Part shown: positions 55,073 through 64,000 of the stretch, piece after piece
Layout of the letters: the number at the start of each line of letters is the position of its first letter
How positions within the stretch are numbered: the first letter of the stretch is position 1
NCBI GenBank assembly: GCA_963817635.1
Contig: CAWFPR010000005.1
Span: 186,001-250,000, forward strand
Direction: 5' to 3'
DNA from: CAWFPR01 sp963817635
GTDB lineage: Bacteria; Acidobacteriota; Vicinamibacteria; Vicinamibacterales; 2-12-FULL-66-21
DNA length: 64,000 bases
Position numbers and translations under genes: made by a program
Notes under the pieces: generated by a model
The model's database searches: none
Told to the model about the DNA's origin: nothing
What the model saw: only the letters and a program-made list of their open reading frames with translations

Positions 55073-57722
55073 ATGTCCCGCATCAAGTCGCTCCTCGTCA
55101 TCGTGCTGTTGTTCTCGTACGGAGCCGTTGGCGCGCGCCAACCCGCCGTTCGCGGGGATATGCGCCTGCCCGTGCCCGCGCGCTCGATTGCCGCCGCACT
55201 CGGACTCGCCTCAGTCGATCGATCGACGCTGCTGCTCGAAATCACCCGCCTGGTGTACGACACGCCGGATGTCAACAGTGCCCGCGTGAGCAAGATGCGG
55301 ACGGACCTGCGCACCGCGCTGTGGAGCCGGCCCGAGAAGACGGACGAAACGGTGCCGCTGCCGCTCGACCCGTCGATCTGGCGCGAGACGCTGCTCCAGC
55401 AGCAGATTGCCGACAAGGACCTCGTCGCGGCGATCGTCGGAGACCGGCGCGGGTCGCTGCTGTATCACGGTCTCTCCGCCCTCGACGACGAGACGCTGGC
55501 CTGGCTCGGACCGGATCGCGAGACCCTGCTCCAGCTGCGCGAGCACCCGGCGACCTTTGCCGTCTTCGGCCGATTGATTCGCGTACGGGCGGGCCGCGTG
55601 CTCGTGCCCGGCGGCGAGGCGGCCGAACCGTTGTGGGAGTCGGTCGTCGGCGCCCCGGCGTCCAAACCCTCGGCGTTCGTGCAGCGGCTGTTCAAGGACG
55701 ACCGGACGGCGTTCTTCTACGACGCGCTGGGGCACCTCGATCCGGCGCGCCAGCGATTCGCGCTGGGGCTGCAACTGTCTGAAGCCTCGCGCAGGGGCCG
55801 GTTCGTCGCGCTCTCCGAAGTGTTCGAGAGGTGCTCGCCCGAATGGCGCCCGGAGTTGCAGCCGTTTTTGCGCCCGCTGCTCGACCCGAACATGGTGCTG
55901 GGCACGATCGCCGTCGACGAGTCCGGCGTCGCCGCTGGCCCGATGAGCCGCCGTCTGTGGGATCGCGTCTTCAGCGCCGACGAAACGCTCGACGTGGCGT
56001 TCTCGCCGATCGAGGCGCGCGACATCGACCTGAAGGACTCGCCGCTGCCGTCTGATGCCGCCGGCACTCGCCGCGCGAATCTCACGGGTGCCGTACACCA
56101 TCGGCCGCCGCCGCCTCGATACCATCCTGTTCGCTCAGCGCGTGTTCCCGAACCGTCGGCCGGACGATGCCGCCGTGGCGACGGCGTTGCGTGGCGTGGT
56201 TGCATATCCGGCGTTGATGCTGACGCTCGAGCGTATGGGGGTGACCGACCCGGACATGTTCGTGCTGGCGGCGCAGCAGGCCTCCACGCTCGACGATCTG
56301 CCATCCGAGGCGCTGGAGCGCGCCTCGATGCTCGAATTCCAGGGCGCACTCGGGATCCTGGAACGCATCCACCGCGCGGGACTCCTCGATGCGGACAGTT
56401 TCCAGGCGCTGGAGACGGGCCTGTTGAAAGTCGATCTGTCGCCCGAGCGCGGGTACGAAGGGCGTGTGGCGCGCTGGCTGCGCGCCTCAGCGGCGAAGCT
56501 CGTGCCGCAGGTGCCCGCCGGCGCCACCGAGCCGATTGAGGAATCGATCCTCTCGGCCATGGCGGGCGCCGGCGCGTCCGCCCGGAAGGTGCCGATGGTC
56601 GAGTGGGAGGGCGGACAGTACCGCGTTGACCCGCCAGCCGCGGAGCTGACGCGCCTCAGGCGGGTCCGTCGTGAGCAGGGAGGCGTCTCGCTCGACGCCG
56701 CGCTGGCCGCCGCGACAGCCGCCGAAAGCGACGGCGCACCGGGCAAGGCAGAAAGCGAGGCGAACCTGGCCGCGGAGCAGTCGCTGGGCGAAACGCTCGC
56801 GTCGATCCTCTACGCCGCACACCTCGGCGATCCGGCGGGCGCCGGCGTGATCTCGGGCAACGTCGCGCTGCGCCACGACCTCGGGCTGCAGGTCACGACG
56901 CCTGGCGCCCGGTCGGGAACGCCGTGGCGTCTTCCGGGCGAGGATTTCAGTGGACGGTCAGGATGGCGGGTGCGCGGATCGCTGCTCGGCCTCGACGTCG
57001 CGCTCGGCCGGCTCGCGCTGCGGCGGATCGACCCGACCTCGATGCCGGAAGAACCGAAGATCGCCGCTCACCAGCGTGTCGCGCTCGCCGTCACGGCGGC
57101 GCTGCTCAATCCGCTGGCCATGTCCGACAGCGCCCGCGACGAGATCGCCGCGACGCTCGGCCGCGGCCGCGCCCGCGTCGCTGCGCTCACGGGCGACAAG
57201 GCGGATCTCGATCGGATCGCGCGCGAGGCCGGGCTGAGCGAGTGGCGGCGCATCGCGCTCGAATGGACGGTCGAACACGATCGCGAGGCGCTTGCGGACA
57301 GCTTCTCGCTGCTGGAATTGTTCTGGCTGGGGGCGCCACGCGGCGCGGCCCGTCCATCGCTCGATGCCTGGGGAGCCACGATGCTGCCGCTCACCGGCTG
57401 TCTGTGCCTTGAAATGCCGGACCCGCGCCCGTGGGAGGACTTCGCGGGACGGCGGACGAGCGGCGTCATGGCGGCGCGGGCCGCCGACGTCAGCCTCCGC
57501 GTGGCCGACGCGCTGGCCACGCTGCACCTGCCCGCCTCGCTCGCGCCCGGCGTGCTGGCCTTCGCGCTTCAGGACGTCATCGAGCACGCGCAGCCGGCCT
57601 ATCCCGAGGACTGGGAGGAATTCGGCCGCGCGGCGCGGGATCTGCCGCTCGCGCGGCTCACGGATTTTGTCGCGGCGCTGACGGCGAACGGCCCCCTCCT
57701 CCCGGCCGGCGGCGGCCACTGA
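55073..57722 (+). CDS. Unrecognised large secreted protein (one frameshift near 56052)
   Basis: About 882 residues once one base near 56052 is removed. The start MSRIKSLLVIVLLFSYGAVG is a clear signal peptide. The rest is mostly alpha-helical, with no motif that I recognise: RLPVPARSIAAALGLASVD, LLYHGLSALDDETLAWLG, FALGLQLSEASRRGRFVALS, and a C-terminal ALQDVIEHAQPAYPEDWEEF. Both halves keep the same style and codon use. It lies between the M28 peptidase and two VWFA proteins, all exported, with short gaps. I infer an envelope or extracellular role only. Confidence 0.65.
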
Positions 57723-57732
57723 TCGACGGCCC

Positions 57733-58888
57733 ATGCGACTACCGGGCCTGCTCGTCGCGTCGCTCGTTGCCCTGACCGTCGTTGCGCTTCCCGCTCGGCA
57801 ACAGGACGTGCGGCATACGCATCGCCTCGCCGACCGCCGACGCCTACGTCTCCGGGCCAACCCGGCTCGTGGCGATCATCGAGCCCGCGGCGTCGAGTCG
57901 CGAAGTGACGCAACTGACCTTCTTCGCCGACGGCAGACAGGTGTGTGCCGTCGTGGCGCCGCCCTTCGAGTGCGACTGGAACGCGGGCGAACGGCTGGCC
58001 TCGCACCAGATCCGCGCGGTGGCGACCCTGAAGAACGGCGCACGGGTCGTCGGCACCGTGCGGACGAAGGACGTCGCGGTCGCCGAAGCCGTGGACGTGG
58101 ACGTCATCCAGATCACGGCCGTCGTCACCGACGACAACGGACGGTTCGTGCGGGGCCTGAAGCAGTCGGATTTCAAAGTGGACGAAGACGGCACGCCGCG
58201 GGCATTGACCTACTTCGCCGCCGAGAACATCCCCCTCGAGCTCATTGCCGCGATCGACGTGAGCGGCAGCATGAGTGAGGCGATGCCCGACGTGAAGGAA
58301 GCGGCCACCGCCTTCCTGGCCGGACTGCGGCCGACCGACCAGGTGACGGTGCTCGGGTTCAACGACAACATCTTCACGCTGGCACGGCGATCGACCGATC
58401 AGGCGGCGCGGGCGCGCGCCATCGCCCGCCTGGCGGCCTGGGGCGGCACGGCGCTCTACGACGTCATCGTCCAGGCGGTAGACCTGCTCGGACGCCAGAC
58501 CGGGCGACGCTCCATCGTGCTCTTCAGCGACGGAGACGACCAGTCGAGCCGCGCGCCGCTCGACACCGCGATCGCCCGGACCGAAGGCAGCGACGCGACC
58601 ATCTACGCGATCGGACAGGGGCGAGCCGTACACTCGGGCGATCTCCAGAAGCTCATGCGCCGCCTGGCGGACGTCAGCGGCGGGCGGGCGTTCTTCTCGG
58701 ACGATCGGGCAAAGCTCGGGGCGATGTTCGCCGAAATTCTCGAGGACATCCGGAACCAGTATCTGCTCGCCTACCCGGCGCCCGACAACGCCCGCAACGG
58801 CGCCTGGCACGCCCTCCGGGTCCAGGTCGCCGGCGGGAAATACCACGTCCGCGCCCGCCAGGGCTATCGCCTGACCCGTCGCCCCTGA
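57733..58888 (+). CDS. VWFA-related secreted protein, acidobacterial type (one frameshift near 57816)
   Basis: About 384 residues. The start MRLPGLLVASLVALTVVALP is a signal peptide; one extra base shortly after puts the rest in another frame. An Ig-like N-terminal part (FFADGRQVCAVVAPPFECDW) precedes VDVIQITAVVTDDNGRFVRG and the VWA domain, with its MIDAS site AAIDVSGSMSEAMPDV, T in GGTALYDV, and LFSDGDDQSS. The match is to the VWFA-related domain family typical of Acidobacteriota. The ATG lies 10 nt after the previous stop. Confidence 0.85.
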
Positions 58889-58938
58889 GGGTTGCCGGTT
58901 GCCTCGGGCACCGGGTATCCGTAGACTTGGGAACCCTT

Positions 58939-61704
58939 ATGAAGCGCGCTGCCATTGTCGTGCTCGCCCTGACGATCGCTTCCGGCGCGGCGGCGCAGCA
59001 ACCGGCGCAGGATCAGCAACCCAAAGCCACCTTCAAGTCGTCCGTGGACCTCGTTCCGGTGGACGTGAACGTCGTCGACAAGGATGGCCGGCCGGTGGCC
59101 GATCTGGCCGCGGGTGATTTCACGCTGACGGTGGATGGCCGGCCGCGGACGATCGCCGGCGCGAGCTTCATCGCGGTGTCCCGGTCAGAGGTGCCGGTCC
59201 CCGCGCCCACCAACTACAGCTCGAACGCCGGCGCATCCGGCGGGCGGCTGATCCTGCTGCTCATCGACCAGGGAAATATCGGCGCCGGACGGGGAAAGAC
59301 CGCTGTCGAGGCGGCCATCAAGTTCGTCGGGCGGCTGAGTCCGTCCGACCGTGTCGGGCTCGCGACGATCCCCGGCGCAGGCCTGCAGGTCGATTTCACG
59401 GCAAACCACGCGCTCGTCCAGACGATGCTGAGCAAGATCATCGGGCTGGCGCAGGCGGATCACGGTCCGAACCGCGTGGGCATCGCCGAAGCCCTCGCGC
59501 TCGAGCGCGGCGACGAGCAGGCGATCGCGGCAATGATCGATCGTGAATGCTCCGGCGCCCAGACGACGGAGGAGATCGCGGCGTGCCGCAGCCAGCTCGC
59601 AAACGAGGCGCGCGCCATGTTCGCCGAGGTGCGGAACCGCACGCGCGAATCGCTGCTGTCGCTGCGGCACGTGATGGAACGCCTGGCGCTCAGTGAGGCG
59701 CCAAAGACCGTGGTGCTCGTATCGGAGGGCATCTACATCGATCGCGAGGCAGGCGATTCGAGCTGGCTCGGCCCAACGGCGGCGCGGGGACAGATCACGT
59801 TGTACGTGCTCCAGCTCGAACCGCCAGCCTTCGAGGCCGCGGGCGCCCGCGTCTCGCCGACGCGCAACGAGGACATCGATCTCGGCCAGGACGGACTGAG
59901 CCAGATCTCGGGCCGCGCGCGAGGGTCGGTGTTCCGCGTGACGGCCGGAGCGGACTTCGCCTTCACGCGGCTCGCCCTCGAGTTGTCGGGGTACTACCTT
60001 CTCAGCTTCGAGCCCGAGCCCGGCGATCGCGACGGCAAGCCGCACAAGATCAAGATCGCCGTGCCGGGCCGCCGCGGCATCGAGGTGCGCTCGCGAGGCG
60101 AGTTCGCGGTGGACGCCGCGCGCACGCGGTCCACCGAGGAGGTCCTGGCCGACACGCTGCGGTCGCCGCTGCTCGTCAGCGAGCTGGGCATCAAGGTGGT
60201 GGCCTACTCGTTCAAGGACCCGGACAGCGCCCGGCTGCGCATTGTCATCGCTACCGAGATCGATCGGTCCACCGATCCCGACGCAAAACTCGCGCTCGCC
60301 TTTGCCCTGGTGGACTCCCGGGGCAACGTCGTGTCGAGCCAGCTCGAACCGGACGTGCAGTCGCCCGTCAGGCCAACGAAGACGCAGACGTTCGTCGGGT
60401 CGGCCATCGCGGATCCCGGCGTCTACACACTGAAGCTGGCCGTCGTGGACGACGGCGGCCGGCGTGGAAGCGTGGAGCACAGCTTCCGCGCGCAGCTCAC
60501 CTCGGCGGGCCAGGTGCGGGTGACGGACCTGCTCCTGGCCGAAACCGACCCCGGCGGCGCCGGTATCGTGCCGACCGTGAGCGCGGATTTCACGGGCGAC
60601 ACGCTGCACGGATATTTCGAACTGTCGTCCGATGCGCTCGACCCGCTGAACGCCGCGTCGGCGGTCGTCGAGGTCGCGCAGTCCGAGCAGGGACGCGCAC
60701 TCGACAGTGCGCCGGCCGTGATCCGGCAGAGCGAGCCGAATCGGCGGACGGCGGAAGCGGCGGTGCCGATCGCGCTCCTGCCGCAGGGAGACTACGTCGC
60801 GCGCGTCATCGTGTCGGCAGGTGGCCGCCGGATCGGTGAGGTCACCCGTCCGTTCCGGATCGTGCGCGCCGCGCCGCTGATCGCGACCGTTGGCGCCGAC
60901 TCGCGCCGCGCGCCGGGCACGGCTCCGCCGATCGCGTTCTCGTCGCACCCGGATGTCTTCGATCGCGGATCGGTGCTCACGCCCGCGGTCGTCGGCTTCT
61001 TCCTCGATCGCATGAACGTCGGCAATCGCGGAAAAGCCCCGGCGGAGGCCGTCGAGCGGGCGCGCGCCGGACAGTACGACGCCGCCATCGAGGCGTTGAA
61101 GGGTCCCGACGCGAGCCCCCTGGCCACCGCATTCATCGGCGGACTGTCCCTGTACGCGAAAGGGGATCTCGAGGCGGCGGCGAACCGCTTCCGCGACACG
61201 CTGCGGCTCGATTCGGAGTTCTTCCCGGCGGCGTTCTACCTCGGGGCGTGCTACGCGGCCGGTGGACGCGACCGCGAGGCCGCGGGCGCGTGGCAGACCT
61301 CGCTCGTCACGCAGAGCGACGCGCCCTTCATCTACACGCTGCTGGGGGACGCGCTGATTCGGCTGCGCGACACCGGGGCCGCGCTCGACATCCTCGTCGA
61401 GGCCTCCCAGCTCTGGCCCGACGAGGACCAGGTGCGGATGCGGCTCGGCACCGTCCAGGCGCTCGCCGGCAAGCAGTCCGACGCCGTCCGGACGCTCGAC
61501 CCGTATCTGGTCCGTCATCCCGAGGACCACGAGCGCCTGCTCGTGGCGCTCAAGGCGATCTACGAAACGCGATCGACGGGGCAGGTCATCTGGACGGCCG
61601 ACGAGGACCGCCAGCACTTCGAACGGTACGCCGCGGCCTACGCTGCCGCGGGCGGGCCCGAGCAGGAACTCGTCGAACGGTGGAAGAAATTCGTCATCAG
61701 GTAA
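58939..61704 (+). CDS. VWFA-related secreted protein with C-terminal TPR region
   Basis: 921 residues. The signal peptide is MKRAAIVVLALTIASGAAAQ. VDLVPVDVNVVDKDGRPVAD begins the VWFA-related domain. The MIDAS equivalent LILLLIDQGNIGAG lacks the usual DxSxS, so metal binding is doubtful. A YYLLSFEPEPGDRDGKPHKI segment typical of the family ends that domain. Beta-sandwich regions fill about 380-640, and TPR-like repeats occupy about 700-900 (DLEAAANRFRDTLRLDSEFF). The start at 58939 (second Met of the frame) places the basic n-region first. It follows the smaller VWFA gene by 50 nt. Confidence 0.87.
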   Translation: MKRAAIVVLALTIASGAAAQQPAQDQQPKATFKSSVDLVPVDVNVVDKDGRPVADLAAGDFTLTVDGRPRTIAGASFIAVSRSEVPVPAPTNYSSNAGASGGRLILLLIDQGNIGAGRGKTAVEAAIKFVGRLSPSDRVGLATIPGAGLQVDFTANHALVQTMLSKIIGLAQADHGPNRVGIAEALALERGDEQAIAAMIDRECSGAQTTEEIAACRSQLANEARAMFAEVRNRTRESLLSLRHVMERLALSEAPKTVVLVSEGIYIDREAGDSSWLGPTAARGQITLYVLQLEPPAFEAAGARVSPTRNEDIDLGQDGLSQISGRARGSVFRVTAGADFAFTRLALELSGYYLLSFEPEPGDRDGKPHKIKIAVPGRRGIEVRSRGEFAVDAARTRSTEEVLADTLRSPLLVSELGIKVVAYSFKDPDSARLRIVIATEIDRSTDPDAKLALAFALVDSRGNVVSSQLEPDVQSPVRPTKTQTFVGSAIADPGVYTLKLAVVDDGGRRGSVEHSFRAQLTSAGQVRVTDLLLAETDPGGAGIVPTVSADFTGDTLHGYFELSSDALDPLNAASAVVEVAQSEQGRALDSAPAVIRQSEPNRRTAEAAVPIALLPQGDYVARVIVSAGGRRIGEVTRPFRIVRAAPLIATVGADSRRAPGTAPPIAFSSHPDVFDRGSVLTPAVVGFFLDRMNVGNRGKAPAEAVERARAGQYDAAIEALKGPDASPLATAFIGGLSLYAKGDLEAAANRFRDTLRLDSEFFPAAFYLGACYAAGGRDREAAGAWQTSLVTQSDAPFIYTLLGDALIRLRDTGAALDILVEASQLWPDEDQVRMRLGTVQALAGKQSDAVRTLDPYLVRHPEDHERLLVALKAIYETRSTGQVIWTADEDRQHFERYAAAYAAAGGPEQELVERWKKFVIR

Positions 61705-61827
61705 GAACCTTTAACCGCCAGCACCTGTCGCCGGTCTAACTTCCCGAACGCGGAGGAAAGGCCCGGTGAGGGGCCGTCCCGCTGAACCGGCCGGCCCATT
61801 CGAGTCGGCTCACAGTCGAGGTGACAC

Positions 61828-63385
61828 ATGCGCGCCGTCTTCCCGTGGGCCGCGCTGCTCGCGGCATTCGCCGTCCTGCCCACGCGCGCGGACCAGGTCC
61901 GCTCCGCGGTGCCCAGCCACCCGGATGCGCGGACCATCGTGCACGTCCTCAACCGGCTGGGGTTCGGACCCGCTCCGGGAGACGTCGAACGCGTAGCGCG
62001 TCTTGGACTCGCGGCCTACATCGAACAGCAGCTCCATCCCGAATCTCTGCCTGACGCCGCGATGTCGGCGCGGCTCGCCGGGTTCGAAACGCTCGGCAAG
62101 ACCAGCCGCGATCTCGCGGAGAACTACTTTCTTCCGGCGCAGCAGCAGCAGCGCGCCGCACAACAGCGGGCGTCCGCGGACATGGCCATGCCGGCGCCGG
62201 ATGGCCGTCCCGCCCCGGACATGCGGCCGCGGCCAACGCCCGCGATGCAGGCTGCGCGCAGGGTCATCGTCGAGCTGACGGGCCAGAAGGTCTTCCGCGC
62301 CGCCTACAGCGACCGCCAGCTCGAAGAGGTGATGGTCGACTTCTGGTTCAACCACTTCAACGTCTTCGCCGGCAAAGGACAGACGCGCCTGTATCTGACC
62401 GAGTACGAACGCGACACGATCAGGCCGCACGCACTCGGGAAGTTCAAGGATCTGCTGGCCGCCACTGCCAGGAGCCCGGCGATGCTCTTCTTCCTGGACA
62501 ACTGGCAGAGCGCGGCGCCGCGGACGATGCCCAACGGGCGCGCGCGCGGGATCAACGAGAACTACGCGCGCGAGTTGATGGAGCTGCACACGCTCGGCGT
62601 GGACGGAGGTTACACGCAGCGGGACGTCCAGGAAGTGGCCCGCGCGTTCACGGGGTGGACGATCGACACGCCGCGGCAGGGAGGCGGCTTCCGGTTCGAG
62701 CCGCGCCTGCACGACAACGGCGAGAAGATCGTGCTCGGCCACCGGATCCGCGCGGGCGGCGGTGAGCGGGACGGAGAACAGGTCCTCGACATTCTCGCCG
62801 ATCACCCGTCTACCGCCACGTTCATCGCGACAAAACTCGCCCGCCGGTTCGTCTCGGACACGCCTCCGCCTGCGCTCGTCGCGCGCGCGGCCGCCGTCTT
62901 CCGTTCGACCGACGGAGACATCCGCGAAGTGGTGAGGGCTATCGTGACGTCGCCGGAGTTCTTCGCGGCCGACGCATACCGCGCCAAGGTGAAGACGCCG
63001 TTCGAATTCGTCGCGAGCGCGCTGCGGACCTCGGGCATCGACGTCCGCAACCCGCAGCCGTTCGTCCAGGCGCTGCGCGAACTCGGGATGCCGGCCTACG
63101 AATGCCAGCCTCCGACGGGCTACGCGGATCGGGCAGACGCCTGGGTGAACACCGGCGCGCTCCTGGCGCGCATGAATTTCGCCGTGGCCCTGACGAGCGG
63201 ACGTATGCGCGGAGGGCGGGGCGCCGTGCCGGACGGCGATCTCCCGACGCTCCGTGACCAGTTCGTGGACGGCGTCCTGGCGGGCGATATCTCGGACGCG
63301 ACGCGTACGTACCGTCGCGCGCGCAGAGGCACCCGCACAGGCGCTCGCGCTGCTGCTCGGCTCCCCGGAATTCCAGAAGAGGTGA
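61828..63385 (+). CDS. DUF1800 family protein (one frameshift near 63309)
   Basis: About 518 residues, exported by a signal peptide (VFPWAALLAAFAVLPTRA). The DUF1800 landmarks are HVLNRLGFGPAPGDVERVA, MVDFWFNHFNVFAGKG, GINENYARELMELHTLGVDG, YTQRDVQEVARAFTGWTI and FIATKLARRFVSD. The last 25 codons shift frame at GTACGTAC, giving ARAEAPAQALALLLGSPEFQKR and a stop at 63385, just before the DUF1501 gene, the usual partner. GAGGTGA lies close upstream of the ATG. The 61705-61827 gap is GC-rich with GGCCC/GGGCC pairing, and I could not assign a known leader element to it. Confidence 0.9.
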
Positions 63386-63389
63386 CGCC

Positions 63390-64000
63390 ATGGTCTCACG
63401 ACGGATCTTCCTGAAGAACGGGGGGCTCGCGCTCGTCAGCCTCGGGTTCGCGCCGCAGTTTCTCGCGCGCACCGCGGCGGCATCCGGCGGCGCGCGGCAG
63501 CGCGTCCTCATCACGATCTTCCAGCGCGGCGCCGTGGACGGCCTGAACATGATCGTGCCGTTCGGCGAGCGCGACTACTACGCGTCGCGCCCGACGCTCG
63601 CGATTGAGCGGCCGGGAAGCGGCCCCGATGCCGCCGTCGATCTCGACGGCTTCTTCGGGCTGCATCCGCGCCTCGCGCCGCTGGCGCCGCTCTACGCCTC
63701 CGGCCAGCTGGCGATCGTGCACGCGTGCGGATCTGCCGGACGAGACGCGGTCGCATTTCGACGCGCAGGACTACATGGAGTCGGCAACGCCGGGCGTGAA
63801 GAGCACGCCGGACGGGTGGCTGAACCGGTACATGCACGCGCGCGAGCACCAGGCCGCGACGCCGTTCCGCGCCGTCGCGCTCGCGCCGCAGTTGCCGCGT
63901 GCGTTGCAGGGTATCGAGCCGGCGCTCGCGATCGGACAAATCGGACAGTTCGGCATCCGGGCCGGGCAGGCGAGCGGCATGGTGCAGTCGTCGTTCGAGG
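63390..64000 (+). CDS. DUF1501 family protein, 3' end outside the window (one frameshift near 63738)
   Basis: The visible 203 residues start with a twin-arginine signal, VSRRIFLKNGGLALVSLGFA. DUF1501 sequence follows: VLITIFQRGAVDGLNMIVPF, FFGLHPRLAPLAPLYASGQL, and, after one extra base near 63738, DETRSHFDAQDYMESATPG. DUF1501 and DUF1800 proteins are routinely encoded as a pair and are exported, but their function is unknown. The ATG lies 4 nt after the DUF1800 stop. Confidence 0.88.
   Translation, partial: MVSRRIFLKNGGLALVSLGFAPQFLARTAAASGGARQRVLITIFQRGAVDGLNMIVPFGERDYYASRPTLAIERPGSGPDAAVDLDGFFGLHPRLAPLAPLYASGQLAIVHACGSAGRDAVAFRRAGLHGVGNAGREEHAGRVAEPVHARARAPGRDAVPRRRARAAVAACVAGYRAGARDRTNRTVRHPGRAGERHGAVVVR

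Noticed and set aside
59185..61617. An 810-codon open frame on the minus strand
   Set aside because: It is the shadow of the VWFA-TPR gene, caused by high GC and absence of A/T-rich stops. It has no domain or coding character.
61705..61827. Riboswitch-like leader before the DUF1800 gene
   Set aside because: Some GGCCC/GGGCC pairing is visible, but I could not match it to the consensus of any riboswitch class that I know.

Overview
The window is high-GC bacterial DNA, most likely from an Acidobacteriota chromosome and possibly class Vicinamibacteria. The lineage call is inference. It rests on two VWFA-related secreted proteins of the acidobacterial type, a serine/threonine kinase carrying TolB-like and TPR parts, a DUF1800/DUF1501 pair, and the overall gene mix. 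I saw no rRNA, tRNA, CRISPR array, insertion sequence or phage gene.

Layout. 1-6330: end of a sigma-54 activator gene, a sigma-54-type promoter, a radical SAM/SPASM peptide maturase, two tiny Lys-rich peptides, a broken peptide-binding lipoprotein and a histidine kinase. This reads as a self-contained system for making and sensing a modified peptide. 6386-7848: a small protein, HU, QueF and an Smr protein. 7943-21018 (minus strand): a complete Tad/Flp pilus operon (two pilins, CpaA, CpaB, CpaC, two TadE-like proteins, TadG, CpaE, CpaF, TadB, TadC) ending in DUF192 and an AAA ATPase, with a near-consensus sigma-54 promoter in front of the first pilin. 21502-23789: a small membrane protein and a long coiled-coil protein built from 15-residue repeats. 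23946-29679: a SNF2-type helicase plus an Eco57I-like adenine methyltransferase, probably a defence pair. 29696-33955: a ferredoxin-NrfD fusion and a molybdopterin oxidoreductase, followed by a GAF protein with a degenerate kinase domain. 35020-38699: DUF1634, TauE/SafE and a Ser/Thr kinase. 38638-47031: PanE, two APC permeases, an amidohydrolase lacking metal ligands, an M14 peptidase, a membrane protein and a histidine phosphatase. 47061-52882: Rieske oxygenase, GcvT-like protein and two PYROXD2-like oxidoreductases, suggesting methylated-amine or betaine breakdown. 52891-64000: an M28 peptidase, an unrecognised secreted protein of about 880 residues, two VWFA proteins, DUF1800 and the start of DUF1501.

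A strong technical feature is about 27 single-base frameshifts in otherwise well-conserved genes, mostly one extra base. Roughly ten lie within about 10 nt of a GTAC tetramer. I read most as consensus errors and annotate the affected genes as single loci. The peptide-binding gene at 3106-4575 is much more heavily damaged and may be a true pseudogene.
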